A program made the translations under genes and the position numbers. Positions 7,415-16,310 of a DNA stretch of 64,000 nt are shown here, piece by piece. This DNA is from 'Nostoc azollae' 0708 (GTDB taxonomy: Bacteria > Cyanobacteriota > Cyanobacteriia > Cyanobacteriales > Nostocaceae): positions 3,910,001-3,974,000 of the forward strand of contig NC_014248.1 of assembly GCF_000196515.1 (NCBI RefSeq). The letters are read 5' to 3'. How positions within the stretch are numbered: position 1 is the first letter of the stretch; every line of letters starts with the position of its first letter. The notes below the pieces were generated by a model. The model was not told the DNA's origin, made no database searches, and saw only the letters and a list, made by a program, of their open reading frames with translations.

Positions 7415-9010
7415 TTAAGCTGTCCGAAAACGTGCTAATTCTTCTCCAGTTTTGGCATCATGGGCATGAACAGTACATACCAAACAAGAATCAAAAGAAC
7501 GCGCAACATGACCAACTTCTACGGGGTCATTAGCATCTTCAATAGGCGTACCTATTAATGCTTGTTCTATGGGTCCTCGTTGTCCTGCACCGTCACGGGG
7601 TCCGATATTCCATGTACCCGGGGCAATAACTTGGTAATTTTTAATCTTGCTATCTTCAATCTCTACCCAGTGACATAATGCCCCTCTTGCAGCTTCAGTT
7701 GCACCCCAACCTTTACCATCTTTTTCTTTAGGTTTAATATACCAAGGGTCGTTAAGTTTAAACTCCCGTAAACAGCGTTCAGCTTGGCGATATAACTTAA
7801 CAATTTCGTGGACTCTTGCTATTTGCCTAACGTGAACATTTGCACCGCCCATTTTTTTGAAGACATCAAGAATGAAGGGGTCGTAATGTTGCCAAGATTC
7901 ACCATGTTTTCCACCTGCAACTAACTGACGTGCTAGGGGTCCGGCTTCTAAACGTCCTAAGTCTTGGTGAAGGACTGCAGGTGCCCAGGAATATGCACCG
8001 CCAAAGTCTTTATTATTATTCATAGTAGGTAAAGTAGTGCGATCACTTGGATGCCAATCTTCTGTACCTTCATCATACCAAGAATGGGTTAAATTCTCAC
8101 GGGCAAATGATTGATTCATCAAGGTATGGGTATCAGTGAAGCTATCGTAAACACCACTTTTCATAATTACAGCAGCGTTACGTCCATCAATGGTGGGTTT
8201 ATTGTATTTATCTTCATGGGGAATATATCCCCAAGTTACATACTTACCCACACCAGCACCATATCGATCTAAACCGATATCTAAACCCATGCGCCAGTAT
8301 AAACCTAAATCTGATTCCCGATGTTTAACATCAGCATTTAACCATTTTTGGAATTCTTCATAAGATTGAATTTCTTCATATCTTTCTAAAGAACAACCTA
8401 ACCAAACTGGTTCTAACCAATTGGTGCGGAAATATTCCAGAATTGCCCAAGCGCGCGTAATATCAGTTAAGGTGGGGGCGCACATTACACCACCAGGAAC
8501 CATGTAACTAGAATGCGGCCATTGACCACCTAATAAAGCGTAAATTTCGACAGGTTTGGCGGAAATTGTCAGACCAATTTCATAGGATGTACCTGTGAAA
8601 GCAGCAAAGCGCCGACAGGCTTCATCATAAAAATGACTACGGCGATAATTTTTATTAGTTAAATCAATAGCAAACAAGCCATAAAAATAGCGGGGAATGC
8701 TTTGAATTGTTTCGACAATTTGACCTAAATTTCTCGCCAAAATAGCATTTCTAGGAATTTCTGTTCCCCAAGCAGTATCTAATGCCCAAGATGCAGAACT
8801 GAGATGAGAACCACCACAAATTCCACAAATTCGGGGTGTAACAATTAAACCTGCTTGGGGGTCTTTACCGCGTAAAATGATTTCAAAACCGCGAAAAAGT
8901 TCGGCATGAGTCCAGGCATTTGTGACATATCCATTTTCGATTTCGACACGCACATCTAAATCGCCTTCAACTCTACCAACGGGTGAAATATCTAAGGTTT
9001 GAATTGGCAT
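7415..9010 (-). CDS. hupL: Uptake [NiFe]-hydrogenase large subunit HupL
   Basis: Catalytic subunit of the membrane-associated uptake hydrogenase that oxidises H2 released by nitrogenase. The start MPIQTLDISPVGRVEG at 9008-9010 gives 531 residues, the usual length; the frame is open 31 codons further upstream, but that stretch is repeat-derived. Nickel ligands are present in L1 (RICGICGGSH, Cys62 and Cys65) and L4 (DSCLVCTVH, Cys509 and Cys512). The C-terminal 16 residues after His515 would be removed by the HupW protease, which is not in this window. hupS lies 102 bp upstream in the same direction. The gene is continuous, with no excision element of the kind that interrupts hupL in Nostoc sp. 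PCC 7120. Confidence 0.98.
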   Translation of the reverse strand: MPIQTLDISPVGRVEGDLDVRVEIENGYVTNAWTHAELFRGFEIILRGKDPQAGLIVTPRICGICGGSHLSSASWALDTAWGTEIPRNAILARNLGQIVETIQSIPRYFYGLFAIDLTNKNYRRSHFYDEACRRFAAFTGTSYEIGLTISAKPVEIYALLGGQWPHSSYMVPGGVMCAPTLTDITRAWAILEYFRTNWLEPVWLGCSLERYEEIQSYEEFQKWLNADVKHRESDLGLYWRMGLDIGLDRYGAGVGKYVTWGYIPHEDKYNKPTIDGRNAAVIMKSGVYDSFTDTHTLMNQSFARENLTHSWYDEGTEDWHPSDRTTLPTMNNNKDFGGAYSWAPAVLHQDLGRLEAGPLARQLVAGGKHGESWQHYDPFILDVFKKMGGANVHVRQIARVHEIVKLYRQAERCLREFKLNDPWYIKPKEKDGKGWGATEAARGALCHWVEIEDSKIKNYQVIAPGTWNIGPRDGAGQRGPIEQALIGTPIEDANDPVEVGHVARSFDSCLVCTVHAHDAKTGEELARFRTA

Positions 9011-9112
9011 AACTTCTGGGTGATTTGTAATTGGTGATTGGTAATTGGTGGGCATTATGAAAATTACTTCCCCATCTCCCTCATTTCTCTTATCTTCCCC
9101 CACCCCTAGTCC

Positions 9113-10075
9113 CTAAACAGTAAAAAAGTCTTCATCTGCCCATTTTGGTGCTGCGTCTTTGGCAACAACCGTGAGGACTGCATAATCTCTGTGGTTGACA
9201 CCGGGTGGTATTTCTTTAGGAACACCCATCACAGTTTGAGTTTTAAATACTGTTCCTGGTTTGAGGTCGAAAAAGGGAAATTCTGGTTCTGTGCAGCCTA
9301 AGCAAGGCATTCCGGCGCGGGTTTTCGATGATATACGATTCCAAAGAATGCGGTTACAGGAGGAATGAGTCATGGGACCACGACAACCCAAGTCGTAGAA
9401 TAGACAGCCTTTGCGTTGTCCAAACTCTGCTGTTGTAGCTTTGTATGCAAAGTGAATATTCCGGGTACAACCGGTTTGGGTGTAGGTGTTAAAAAAAGTT
9501 TGGGGACGGTGTAGTTCATCGAGAACTATATCATCTGTGCGTCCAGTGGCGATCGCCACTAATATCTGCGTTATCCAATCAGGGTGTGTGGGACAACCGG
9601 GAATATTAATTACAGGTAAACCCGCTTTGCTAACAAAATCTTTACCTAAAAAACCGCCTTCTTTCCGTTTGAGAAACTGTAATCCTTTCGAGTCGCTGGG
9701 GTTAGGTGACATAGCGGGAATTCCTCCCCAAGTTGCACAGTCTCCCACCGCCACAATAAATTTAGCAGCTTGGGATAAATCTATTAACCAATCCTTCATA
9801 GGACGGTCAGCAAATCTATTCCATTCCCCTGTACCATTGGGGGCGTTAACTACACTACCTTCAAATACCAAAATATCCAAAGGAGTCTTACCTAAAACAC
9901 AGTCCCATAGAAGAGTTTGTAGGTTGTTACCCAGTTCCACACCCAAGGAAGGATGCCAAAGAACTTTAATACCAAAATTAGCGATTAAATCGCAAGCAGT
10001 AGGTTCTTCACCATTAAGAAAAGACATGGTGTTACCGGAACAAGCACCACCTTGAAGCCAGAGTACATTCGTCAT
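9113..10075 (-). CDS. hupS: Uptake [NiFe]-hydrogenase small subunit HupS
   Basis: Iron-sulfur subunit that carries electrons away from the HupL active site. The start MTNVLWLQGGACSGNT at 10073-10075 gives 320 residues, the standard cyanobacterial length; an upstream in-frame ATG would add 38 residues with no family match. Cys12 (GGACSGN) begins the proximal cluster, with later Cys-rich stretches (NIPGCPTHP, QTGCTRN, GCLFYDLGC, MPCLGCTEPEF) for the other clusters. As in other cyanobacteria there is no twin-arginine signal. It is first gene of the hupSL operon, divergent from the TPR gene at 10790. The 102-bp hupS-hupL gap is repeat-rich. Confidence 0.97.
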   Translation of the reverse strand: MTNVLWLQGGACSGNTMSFLNGEEPTACDLIANFGIKVLWHPSLGVELGNNLQTLLWDCVLGKTPLDILVFEGSVVNAPNGTGEWNRFADRPMKDWLIDLSQAAKFIVAVGDCATWGGIPAMSPNPSDSKGLQFLKRKEGGFLGKDFVSKAGLPVINIPGCPTHPDWITQILVAIATGRTDDIVLDELHRPQTFFNTYTQTGCTRNIHFAYKATTAEFGQRKGCLFYDLGCRGPMTHSSCNRILWNRISSKTRAGMPCLGCTEPEFPFFDLKPGTVFKTQTVMGVPKEIPPGVNHRDYAVLTVVAKDAAPKWADEDFFTV

Positions 10076-10789
10076 TAGCCTATATATTGTTCTGTTGTTG
10101 ATGTTTTGTTGTTGATGTAACGAAATAGACAGAATAATTCTGTCTGTGTGGATGAGGACATACGCAATAGAATTAGAAACATGATTCACTTTTTAACTGG
10201 CGCTGTGAAGAAATCGTGGAGAAGTTCACCTATTGATCAATATAATATTATCTTAAATTAAGGTATTGTTTAAATCAATTAAATTTTCTCGTAGACATTT
10301 AGTATTGTTATGAACAACTTCTGTAATCTCCTCCGTGAACCCCTGCGTTAAAAAAATCCTCGGAAATAAAAATGCAATTTTGATGATTTCATCATGGAAA
10401 TCACATATAAAGTAGTCTAAAAGTTTCCCAAGTTATAGCTAATTGGTAAAATATAGATACCAAAATTAGGGCAAGAAATTTAAAATTAATTAAAACTAAT
10501 ATTAGTCTTGGTAATTTCCCTATAGAATTTGATCAATGGATTGCTTTATAGTGATAAGGACTGATTCTGGGAAATAAAGGAGAATTCATTGATATTTTTA
10601 GGTAAAAATACCTGCGAGTTCTAACTTTCACTTTTTAGCTTTTTGGCTTCTCTGTGTTTCATGTTCCAAATTAGTCAAGATGAAAAAATGTGAGATTGGG
10701 GAGTCTTGAAACTTGCGTAAACCAGTTTTTCACCGCATTTGTGCGGTCATTCACAACCAAATTCCCCAACTGGCTAGAGTACGCCAACT
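10076..10789. promoter_or_regulatory. Divergent intergenic region between hupS and the extended hyp genes
   Basis: A 714-bp AT-rich region with no gene; it must hold the promoters of hupSL (leftward) and of the TPR-led gene group (rightward). I looked for NtcA boxes (GTA-N8-TAC). The nearest is GTA-N9-TAC at 10446-10460, with the wrong spacing, so I do not claim one. No clear transcription start can be assigned by eye. Confidence 0.6.
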
Positions 10790-11773
10790 ATGACCCTTAG
10801 TATTACAGATTCAGCTGTCAACGCTGCTATTGCGGCCATATCTTCGGAGTCAGCTACAGCAGAGGAAAAAATCCAAATGCTGATAGAAATAGCCCAAGAT
10901 TCTCAAAAGAAAGCTAAAAATTCTCAAGATTTACGGAATGCAATGCGGCTATTTTATCATGCCTATCAAATGTGTGGTGATGACTATGCTTTGCTAAAAG
11001 CAAGAACTAAAATAGGAATGGCGGGGATATTACAAATTAGTCCTGATTCTACTCCTCAATTACTACAACAATCTAAAGCGGATTATGAGGAAGCATTAGA
11101 AATTTTACAAAAACATGCTACAGCTGAAGAAGTAGCAGAAGCTCAGATGAATTTGGGGTTAGTGTTGCAATCCCTAGTGCCCTACAACTTAGCGCGGATA
11201 ACTGATAGTATCCAAGCCTATCATGAAGCACTGCGGGTATTTAGCTGGCAAGATTACCCACAGGAATACGCAATTTTATACAATAATATTGCGATCGCAT
11301 ATCTTTCTATGCCAATGGCATCAGAACGGGAATATTTACGTCAAGGGTTAGCAGTACAGTCTTTTGAAGTCGCACTCAAACATATTAACCTGATTGATCA
11401 TCCCAGGGAATATGCAATGTTGCAAAATAACTTAGGTAATGCTTTGCAATATTTAATTAGTTCCCATCCTGTAGAGAATAATTTGCGGGCTATTGCTGCA
11501 TACAACGAAGCCTTAAAAGCGCGTAATCCCAGAGATACACCCTTAGAATATGCTAACACCGTCTCTAACAAAGCTAACGCCCTTTTCAACTTACCTGATC
11601 ATCCAGAAAAGCCAGAATTAGGAAATCCGCAGAATTTGTTAAAAGCACAAGCATATTATCAAGAAGCTTGGCAAATATTCACCGCACATCAACAGACAGA
11701 ACAAGCCGAAATTGTAGCGAAAGCACTACAAGATCTACAAATAGAAATTCAAGCAATTAGCATTTTAAATTGA
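10790..11773 (+). CDS. TPR-repeat protein heading the extended hyp gene group
   Basis: A 327-residue soluble protein made of tetratricopeptide-like helical pairs. There are recurring units with the pattern ..A.AYNEAL.....P.EYA...NN.GNAL at about residues 95-290 (e.g. EEALEILQKHATAEEVAEAQ, YHEALRVFSW, EYAMLQNNLGNALQYL, YNEALKARNPRDTPLEYA). TPR proteins bind other proteins. Its place, divergent from hupS and before the NifU/Rieske gene, matches the gene group upstream of hypF in Nostoc sp. PCC 7120, where these genes are co-expressed with hyp genes and proposed to help mature HupS. A third of this gene is duplicated as a relic at 13548-13772. Confidence 0.85.
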   Translation: MTLSITDSAVNAAIAAISSESATAEEKIQMLIEIAQDSQKKAKNSQDLRNAMRLFYHAYQMCGDDYALLKARTKIGMAGILQISPDSTPQLLQQSKADYEEALEILQKHATAEEVAEAQMNLGLVLQSLVPYNLARITDSIQAYHEALRVFSWQDYPQEYAILYNNIAIAYLSMPMASEREYLRQGLAVQSFEVALKHINLIDHPREYAMLQNNLGNALQYLISSHPVENNLRAIAAYNEALKARNPRDTPLEYANTVSNKANALFNLPDHPEKPELGNPQNLLKAQAYYQEAWQIFTAHQQTEQAEIVAKALQDLQIEIQAISILN

Positions 11774-11861
11774 TAACTACAGTGCGTCTCATCGGACTTA
11801 GTTTAATTAGTCTCGAATTCTATTCACAAGCCAACAAATTCAGAAAGGTAGGAAAATCACA

Positions 11862-12125
11862 ATGTTGGAATTTATCCATGATCCTGTCTTTAGAGATTTT
11901 TTACATAGTTTGAATACGGAATTAAATTTTAAAACCGAATTAACTTGGTTAATAATCTCTTTAATTTTCTCAATGATTGGCGGAGCAATTGGTGCTATGC
12001 TCCTAGCAGGTAAAGAAATCGGCTATAAATTTGCTGCTACAATTGGCAGTTTATTTGCCCCGGTTGGTGTGATTCCGGCAATTATTTTAGGTTTATGTAT
12101 GATCAATTTATTATCTAAATACTAG
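11862..12125 (+). CDS. Small two-helix membrane protein of the extended hyp group
   Basis: An 87-residue protein with two hydrophobic segments, about residues 28-50 (ELTWLIISLIFSMIGGAIGA) and 58-83 (AATIGSLFAPVGVIPAIILG). No signal peptide and no metal-binding motif. A ribosome site (AGAAAGGTAGG) precedes the ATG. The next gene begins 9 bp after its stop, so the two are surely co-transcribed. Similar pairs of short membrane proteins occur before the NifU-like gene in the Nostoc extended hyp operon. Function unknown; tethering or membrane assembly of the hydrogenase is a guess. Confidence 0.8.
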   Translation: MLEFIHDPVFRDFLHSLNTELNFKTELTWLIISLIFSMIGGAIGAMLLAGKEIGYKFAATIGSLFAPVGVIPAIILGLCMINLLSKY

Positions 12126-12134
12126 GAGATTTGT

Positions 12135-12359
12135 ATGTTGCAACTAAGCTGGTTTTCCTTCAAATTATTGTTGAAGGGTAAACTATTTCGTGACCCTCTG
12201 TATTTTGTCCGCCAAACTACCATTGCTAGTAGTATCGGCACACTGTTATTAGTGTTATTAGCACAGCTAGAAATTCCCCTGTGCATCCCCATCACTGTAT
12301 CCAGCTTAATTACAGGTGTAATAATGCCTTTCCTGCTCAAAGATTTCCGAATGAAATGA
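12135..12359 (+). CDS. Small membrane protein of the extended hyp group
   Basis: A 74-residue protein. A basic N-terminal amphipathic part (SFKLLLKGKLFRDPLYFVRQ) is followed by two hydrophobic stretches (TTIASSIGTLLLVLLAQ and IPITVSSLITGVIMPFLL). TAGGAG, overlapping the stop of the previous gene, serves as ribosome site 7 bases upstream, which shows tight coupling. No recognised domain. It likely works with the preceding 87-residue protein. Confidence 0.78.
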   Translation: MLQLSWFSFKLLLKGKLFRDPLYFVRQTTIASSIGTLLLVLLAQLEIPLCIPITVSSLITGVIMPFLLKDFRMK

Positions 12360-12452
12360 GTTTGAACAAATACCAAGTTGGAAGTTATTGATCCCTACAG
12401 ATTTATCTGAGGGATTGAATTATTATTAATCGCAAATGAACGCAGATAGTTT

Positions 12453-13265
12453 ATGGATAATTTAGAGAATTTGATAGGTGATATTCAGAGATTTGACGCA
12501 ATTATTTCTGAGTGGGATGAAAGTCAACGGTGTGTTGCTGTCGGTTTGCAAAGGGCTATTGAATCTCTTCATAAAGCTGCATTGACTAATTTAGTCAGAA
12601 GTCTGAAACAAGACAACATATCAGCTTTATATAATGCAGTAGATGATGAAATTGTCTATGCTGTTTTGCTATATCATAATTTGGTTAAACCACCATTATC
12701 AGAAAGGATAAAAACGGCATTAACCGAAATTCGCCCCAGCTTACAAAGTCATGATAGTGATGTAGAATTAGTAGCAATTAAACCACCAGATAGAATAGAC
12801 GTTAAATTAATTGGTAGTTGTAGTAATTGTGCTAGTTCAACTTTAACCTTAACTCAGTTAGTAGAACAAACCGTTAAAAAATATTGTCCAGAAATTAGCA
12901 ATATAGTTGCCGTTAATAATAGCCCTAATGCCACCCTTACTCCTATTAATATAAATTCCTATTGGATGGGAGTAGCGAATGTAAATGACATTCCTGACAA
13001 TCATGTATTAGCAGTTAAACTTGAAAATCAAAACATATTTTTATACCGACAGGGTAATAATATAATCTGTTATCGTAATGCTTGTTCTCATTTAGGTCTT
13101 CCCCTGGATAAAGGTAAGGTAGAAAATGACATTATCACCTGTGCATCACATCAATTTCGATATGATTTAAAGACAGCTGAATGTTTAACAGTACGTGATG
13201 TTTCTCTTCAATCTTATGAAGTGAGAGTTAAGGGTGATAAGGTTTATGTGAAAGTGGAAAAGTGA
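12453..13265 (+). CDS. NifU-like / Rieske [2Fe-2S] fusion protein
   Basis: A 270-residue protein in three parts. Residues 1-100 are helical with no recognised motif. Residues 100-155 form a NifU C-terminal-like scaffold domain with the Cys pair Cys123-x2-Cys126 (IGSCSNCASS), which in NifU binds transient Fe-S clusters. Residues 170-268 form a Rieske ferredoxin-type domain with ligands Cys211-x-His213 (ACSHLG) and Cys230-x2-His233 (CASHQF). Such a protein could receive, hold or reduce clusters bound for HupS. It corresponds in position to the NifU-like gene of the Nostoc extended hyp operon. Here the downstream NHL and hyp genes are 4 kb away, separated by decayed DNA, so it probably no longer shares their transcript. 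Confidence 0.88.
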   Translation: MDNLENLIGDIQRFDAIISEWDESQRCVAVGLQRAIESLHKAALTNLVRSLKQDNISALYNAVDDEIVYAVLLYHNLVKPPLSERIKTALTEIRPSLQSHDSDVELVAIKPPDRIDVKLIGSCSNCASSTLTLTQLVEQTVKKYCPEISNIVAVNNSPNATLTPININSYWMGVANVNDIPDNHVLAVKLENQNIFLYRQGNNIICYRNACSHLGLPLDKGKVENDIITCASHQFRYDLKTAECLTVRDVSLQSYEVRVKGDKVYVKVEK

Positions 13266-13451
13266 GAATAGGCAGTTTACGAAACCGATTGTTTTCCTCT
13301 GTATCAACAGATTTAGTCACCTTCTGGAGAAGTTTTTTATTTGCGATCGCATATCGACTTTAATCCTAAAACCGAATATGGGATAAACCCAAAAAAAAAC
13401 GCAGATAATTAATCCGCGTCTATATGCGTACATCTCCGTTAAATTAAAACC

Positions 13452-13502
13452 CTAAGTACTACGGAAACGTGCTAACTGCTCACCTGTCTTAGCATCATGG
13501 GC
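13452..13502 (-). pseudogene. Relic of a second hupL 3' end
   Basis: On the minus strand 17 codons read AHDAKTGEQLARFRST-stop, nearly identical to the HupL C-terminal peptide (AHDAKTGEELARFRTA-stop at 7415-7465). Nothing of HupL precedes it. Together with the TPR relic next to it, it is the scar of a duplicated hup segment. Confidence 0.8.
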
Positions 13503-13547
13503 AATATTATCTAACAATTGATCGCCTAGCTTTCAATACCTAACAAT

Positions 13548-13772
13548 AAAGAAAAGAAAGCACTTTGTGAAGGTTTAGCAGTACAAACATTTGATGAGGC
13601 ACTCAAACAAGTTAATTTGCTCGAACATCCTAGAGAATATGCAATGCTGCAAAATAAGTTGGGTAATGCTTTGCAGTATTTACAAAGGACCCATACTGTA
13701 GAGAATAATTTGCAAGCAGTTGTTGCTTATAATGAATCTTTAACAGTCCGTCAGAAATTACTCGTTATATAA
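13548..13772 (+). pseudogene. Relic of a duplicated TPR gene
   Basis: The plus-strand translation from about 13548 contains GLAVQTFDEALKQVNLLEHP, then EYAMLQNKLGNALQYLQRTH and VENNLQAVVAYNESLTVR, ending at TAA 13770-13772. This aligns with residues of the gene at 10790 (GLAVQSFEVALKHINLIDHP, EYAMLQNNLGNALQYL). It has no start and lacks both ends. Confidence 0.85.
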
Positions 13773-14168
13773 ATGGAATTTCATATCATGTCCTTTTAAA
13801 TGAACTTCATTGTGAGGTTGGTAAAGAAATCCTAAAAACTTTTTGATTAGGTCGTTTCACTAGTTAATACCCATTATGATTAAATCCTTACTGTCTTCTA
13901 TACATCAGGTTCTATCCCCAGAGATTTCAACTGAGCTATTAATTTCTCCGTTTTTATTCTTTCCTCGTCAAGCTGTTGAGTTTTTTGATCAAGTTTGATT
14001 CTTTCCTCGTCAAGCTGTTGAGTTTTTTGTTCCACACTGGTTACAACCAAATTTCCACCAGGATCATACCATCGTAACCAAGATATTTCGACACCCTTAT
14101 AGTTACCTATCTACACACCTAAACCCAGTTCTAAATCTGGTATCCAACAACGAGAATCTGATAAACTT

Positions 14169-14216
14169 CAGAATTTAAGATGTGCCAATTAAATGAATGG
14201 CACATCTTAAATTCTG
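14169..14216. repeat. Perfect 19-bp inverted repeat (hairpin) inside the Uma2 relic
   Basis: CAGAATTTAAGATGTGCCA, a 10-base loop, then its exact reverse complement. There is no T-run beside it. It lies where the Uma2 coding sequence should encode about 20-30 further residues, so it replaced or was inserted into coding DNA. Confidence 0.9.
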
Positions 14217-14638
14217 ATTGATATCTATCAAATATTACGTAATAAGGTAATCTTAATATTTGTTCATAACCTTACTATTTTACTGGCGGTTTTTCTACAT
14301 CTCTTAGGCTTTGTCCCAAGTCTTCTTTTTCCATTACTGGTGATAGCAGTTCTACCACAATATAAGGATTTACTCCTTCTTACCAGACTACATAACTTAA
14401 TCTTAAATCTCTATTTTAATAGACCCCACATTCCGCACTTCATTTTTTAGTACACATACAAATGTATAAAAATCCCAAAAAAATACGTAGTAAACAGATA
14501 CTTGAACTAGTAAAAGAATCGACAATACAAAAAAACCTGCCAACAACTTGGAACTCGTAAGTATTGACAATAAATTCAGGATAAAAGATGATGAAATGAA
14601 TGTAAATACTCCTGAATTAAATAAAAATACCTAAAAAT

Positions 14639-16310
14639 ATGAATTACCAAGAAAGAGAGTTTGAGAGTAAGAACTTGGATCACTTGGGAATAAGAGATGA
14701 GATAGGAATTTTAGAAATAATCAATAGGATATTCTGAATAGATAGTAGAGAGAAAGTGAATACAGGAGAAATAGTCAAAGCAATCATTATGGACTAGGTT
14801 TTCTATGGAGACCATTATATTTATTTCCTCAATTTCTTGAGGAAAAAGCCATAGAATATGGATTAGGATCGGGAATTGAAGGCGAAGATTTAAATGATGA
14901 TAAAATAGGCAGAGTAATGGATAAGCTATACAAATATGGATTAACTAAATTATTCCTAATAATTGCCTTATAAGTAGTAAATAAACATGAAGTAGCAATC
15001 AACCAAATATTCCCATTTAGGTTCAACCTCATTGCATTTGCATGGAGAGTATAATAATTGCCTAAATAATTTAGGACAAGAATTAGGAATGAACCGAGAA
15101 AATCCGATTAACATCACACAAGGATATTCTCGTCACCAGCGTCCAGACTTAAAACAATGTATATTAGATTTACTAGTAAGTAGTGACGGAGATATACCCT
15201 TACTTTTTAGAAGAGCATCAGGAGATGAATCAGATAAAGCAGTATTTGCTCAAATCTTGGTGGAGTATGACGAACAAATAGATTTTGAAGGTATAATGGT
15301 GGCTGATAGTGCATTATATAGCGAAAGTGATTTAAAATTAATGTCGAACATGAAATGGATAAGTCGAGTACCTTTATCCATTAAAAAAGCCAAAAACTTG
15401 GTCAAGGCATTTACCAGTACAGAACTAAAACCAGGTGAAATCAAAGGATATAGCTATCAAGAAGAAAAAGTATCTTATGGGGGAATAGAGCAAAGATGGC
15501 TATGAGTAGAAAGTGCAGACAGAAAAAAAGCAAACTTAAAGAAATTAACCCAAAGCATTCAAGAGGACTTTCTAAAAACTAGTAAACAAGTAGGTAGATT
15601 AGTCAAAGAAGAATTTGAACAGACATCCTTAGCGCAATTAAAAGTTAAAGAACTGGCAGCAAAATTAAAATATCATACAATACGGACCTAGAAATTGCCG
15701 ACAGGTTAAATAAAGGACAGACAGTACTGTAGTAAACTAATAGAAAATCAGGAGTTAATCACCCAACATCATAACTGTTGTAGTCGATTTATTTTAGCAA
15801 CGAATATTTTAGAGACAAGCGAATTATAAACCATAGAAATATTGAGAATATATAAAGAACACCTATCAACAGAAAGAGGATTTAGATTTATCAAAGACCC
15901 GTCATTTTTCGCCCATAGTCTTTTTGTGAAAAATCCAGAAAGAGTAGAGACAATGATGATGTTAATGGCATTGTGTCTTTTGGTTTACAACCTGGGACAA
16001 AAACAATTAACAATCTCGTTAAAGACGCAAAAAGCGACAGTTAAAAACCAACTGAATAAACCTACAGAATCCCCTACTTTAAGTTGGATATTTCAGAGCC
16101 AGTGCGTTGGGCTAGTTCCCCGACTTGTTAGGGAAGCTCCTCGGAAAGGGGCAGCAACTGGCGTATTTTTTCAAGGGATTCATTTTCTGATTACACATTC
16201 ATTTTCTGATTACACAAGGAGTTCATAGGATTCTGAACTTGACAGAGGAAGGTTGTCAAATTTCCCAATTTCTACCTACAGCTTGTCAAAAGTATTATTT
16301 ATTTTCTTAG
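14639..16310 (+). pseudogene. IS1634-family transposase, heavily decayed
   Basis: The reading frame begins MNYQEREFESKNLDHLGIRDE, the usual start of this family, and passes through many stops. The longest clean stretch is 15032-15505 (LGMNRENPINITQGYSRHQRPDLKQ cut here into known motifs; GIMVADSALYSESDL with a DDE Asp). The C-terminal part near 15842-16090 reads KEHLSTERGFRFIKDPSFFA and LMALCLLVYNLGQ, and it ends QGVHRILNLTEEG ... ACQKYYLFS at TAG 16308-16310. A foreign repeat is inserted at 16096-16163, followed by a short tandem duplication (16181-16216). Confidence 0.85.
16096..16163. repeat. Small palindromic repeat inserted in frame in the transposase relic
   Basis: About 68 bp starting GAGCCAGTGCGTTGGGCTAG and ending CAGCAACTGGCG, with GC content well above its surroundings and hairpin-forming ends (GCCAGT / ACTGGC). 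It splits the family sequence WIFQ-CFQGIHF, adding about 23 residues without breaking the frame. Confidence 0.7.

Noticed and set aside
7415-9010. Possible hupL excision element as in Nostoc sp. PCC 7120
   Set aside because: hupL is continuous over 531 codons and no recombinase gene lies in or beside it.
9486-10055. Long plus-strand frame of 189 codons inside hupS
   Set aside because: Antisense shadow of hupS; the minus-strand HupS protein has all family motifs.
10446-10460. Possible NtcA box upstream of hupS
   Set aside because: The spacing is GTA-N9-TAC instead of N8, and no -10 box at the proper distance could be identified.
15032-15505. A free-standing 157-residue gene
   Set aside because: It is only the best-preserved stretch of the IS1634 transposase relic.
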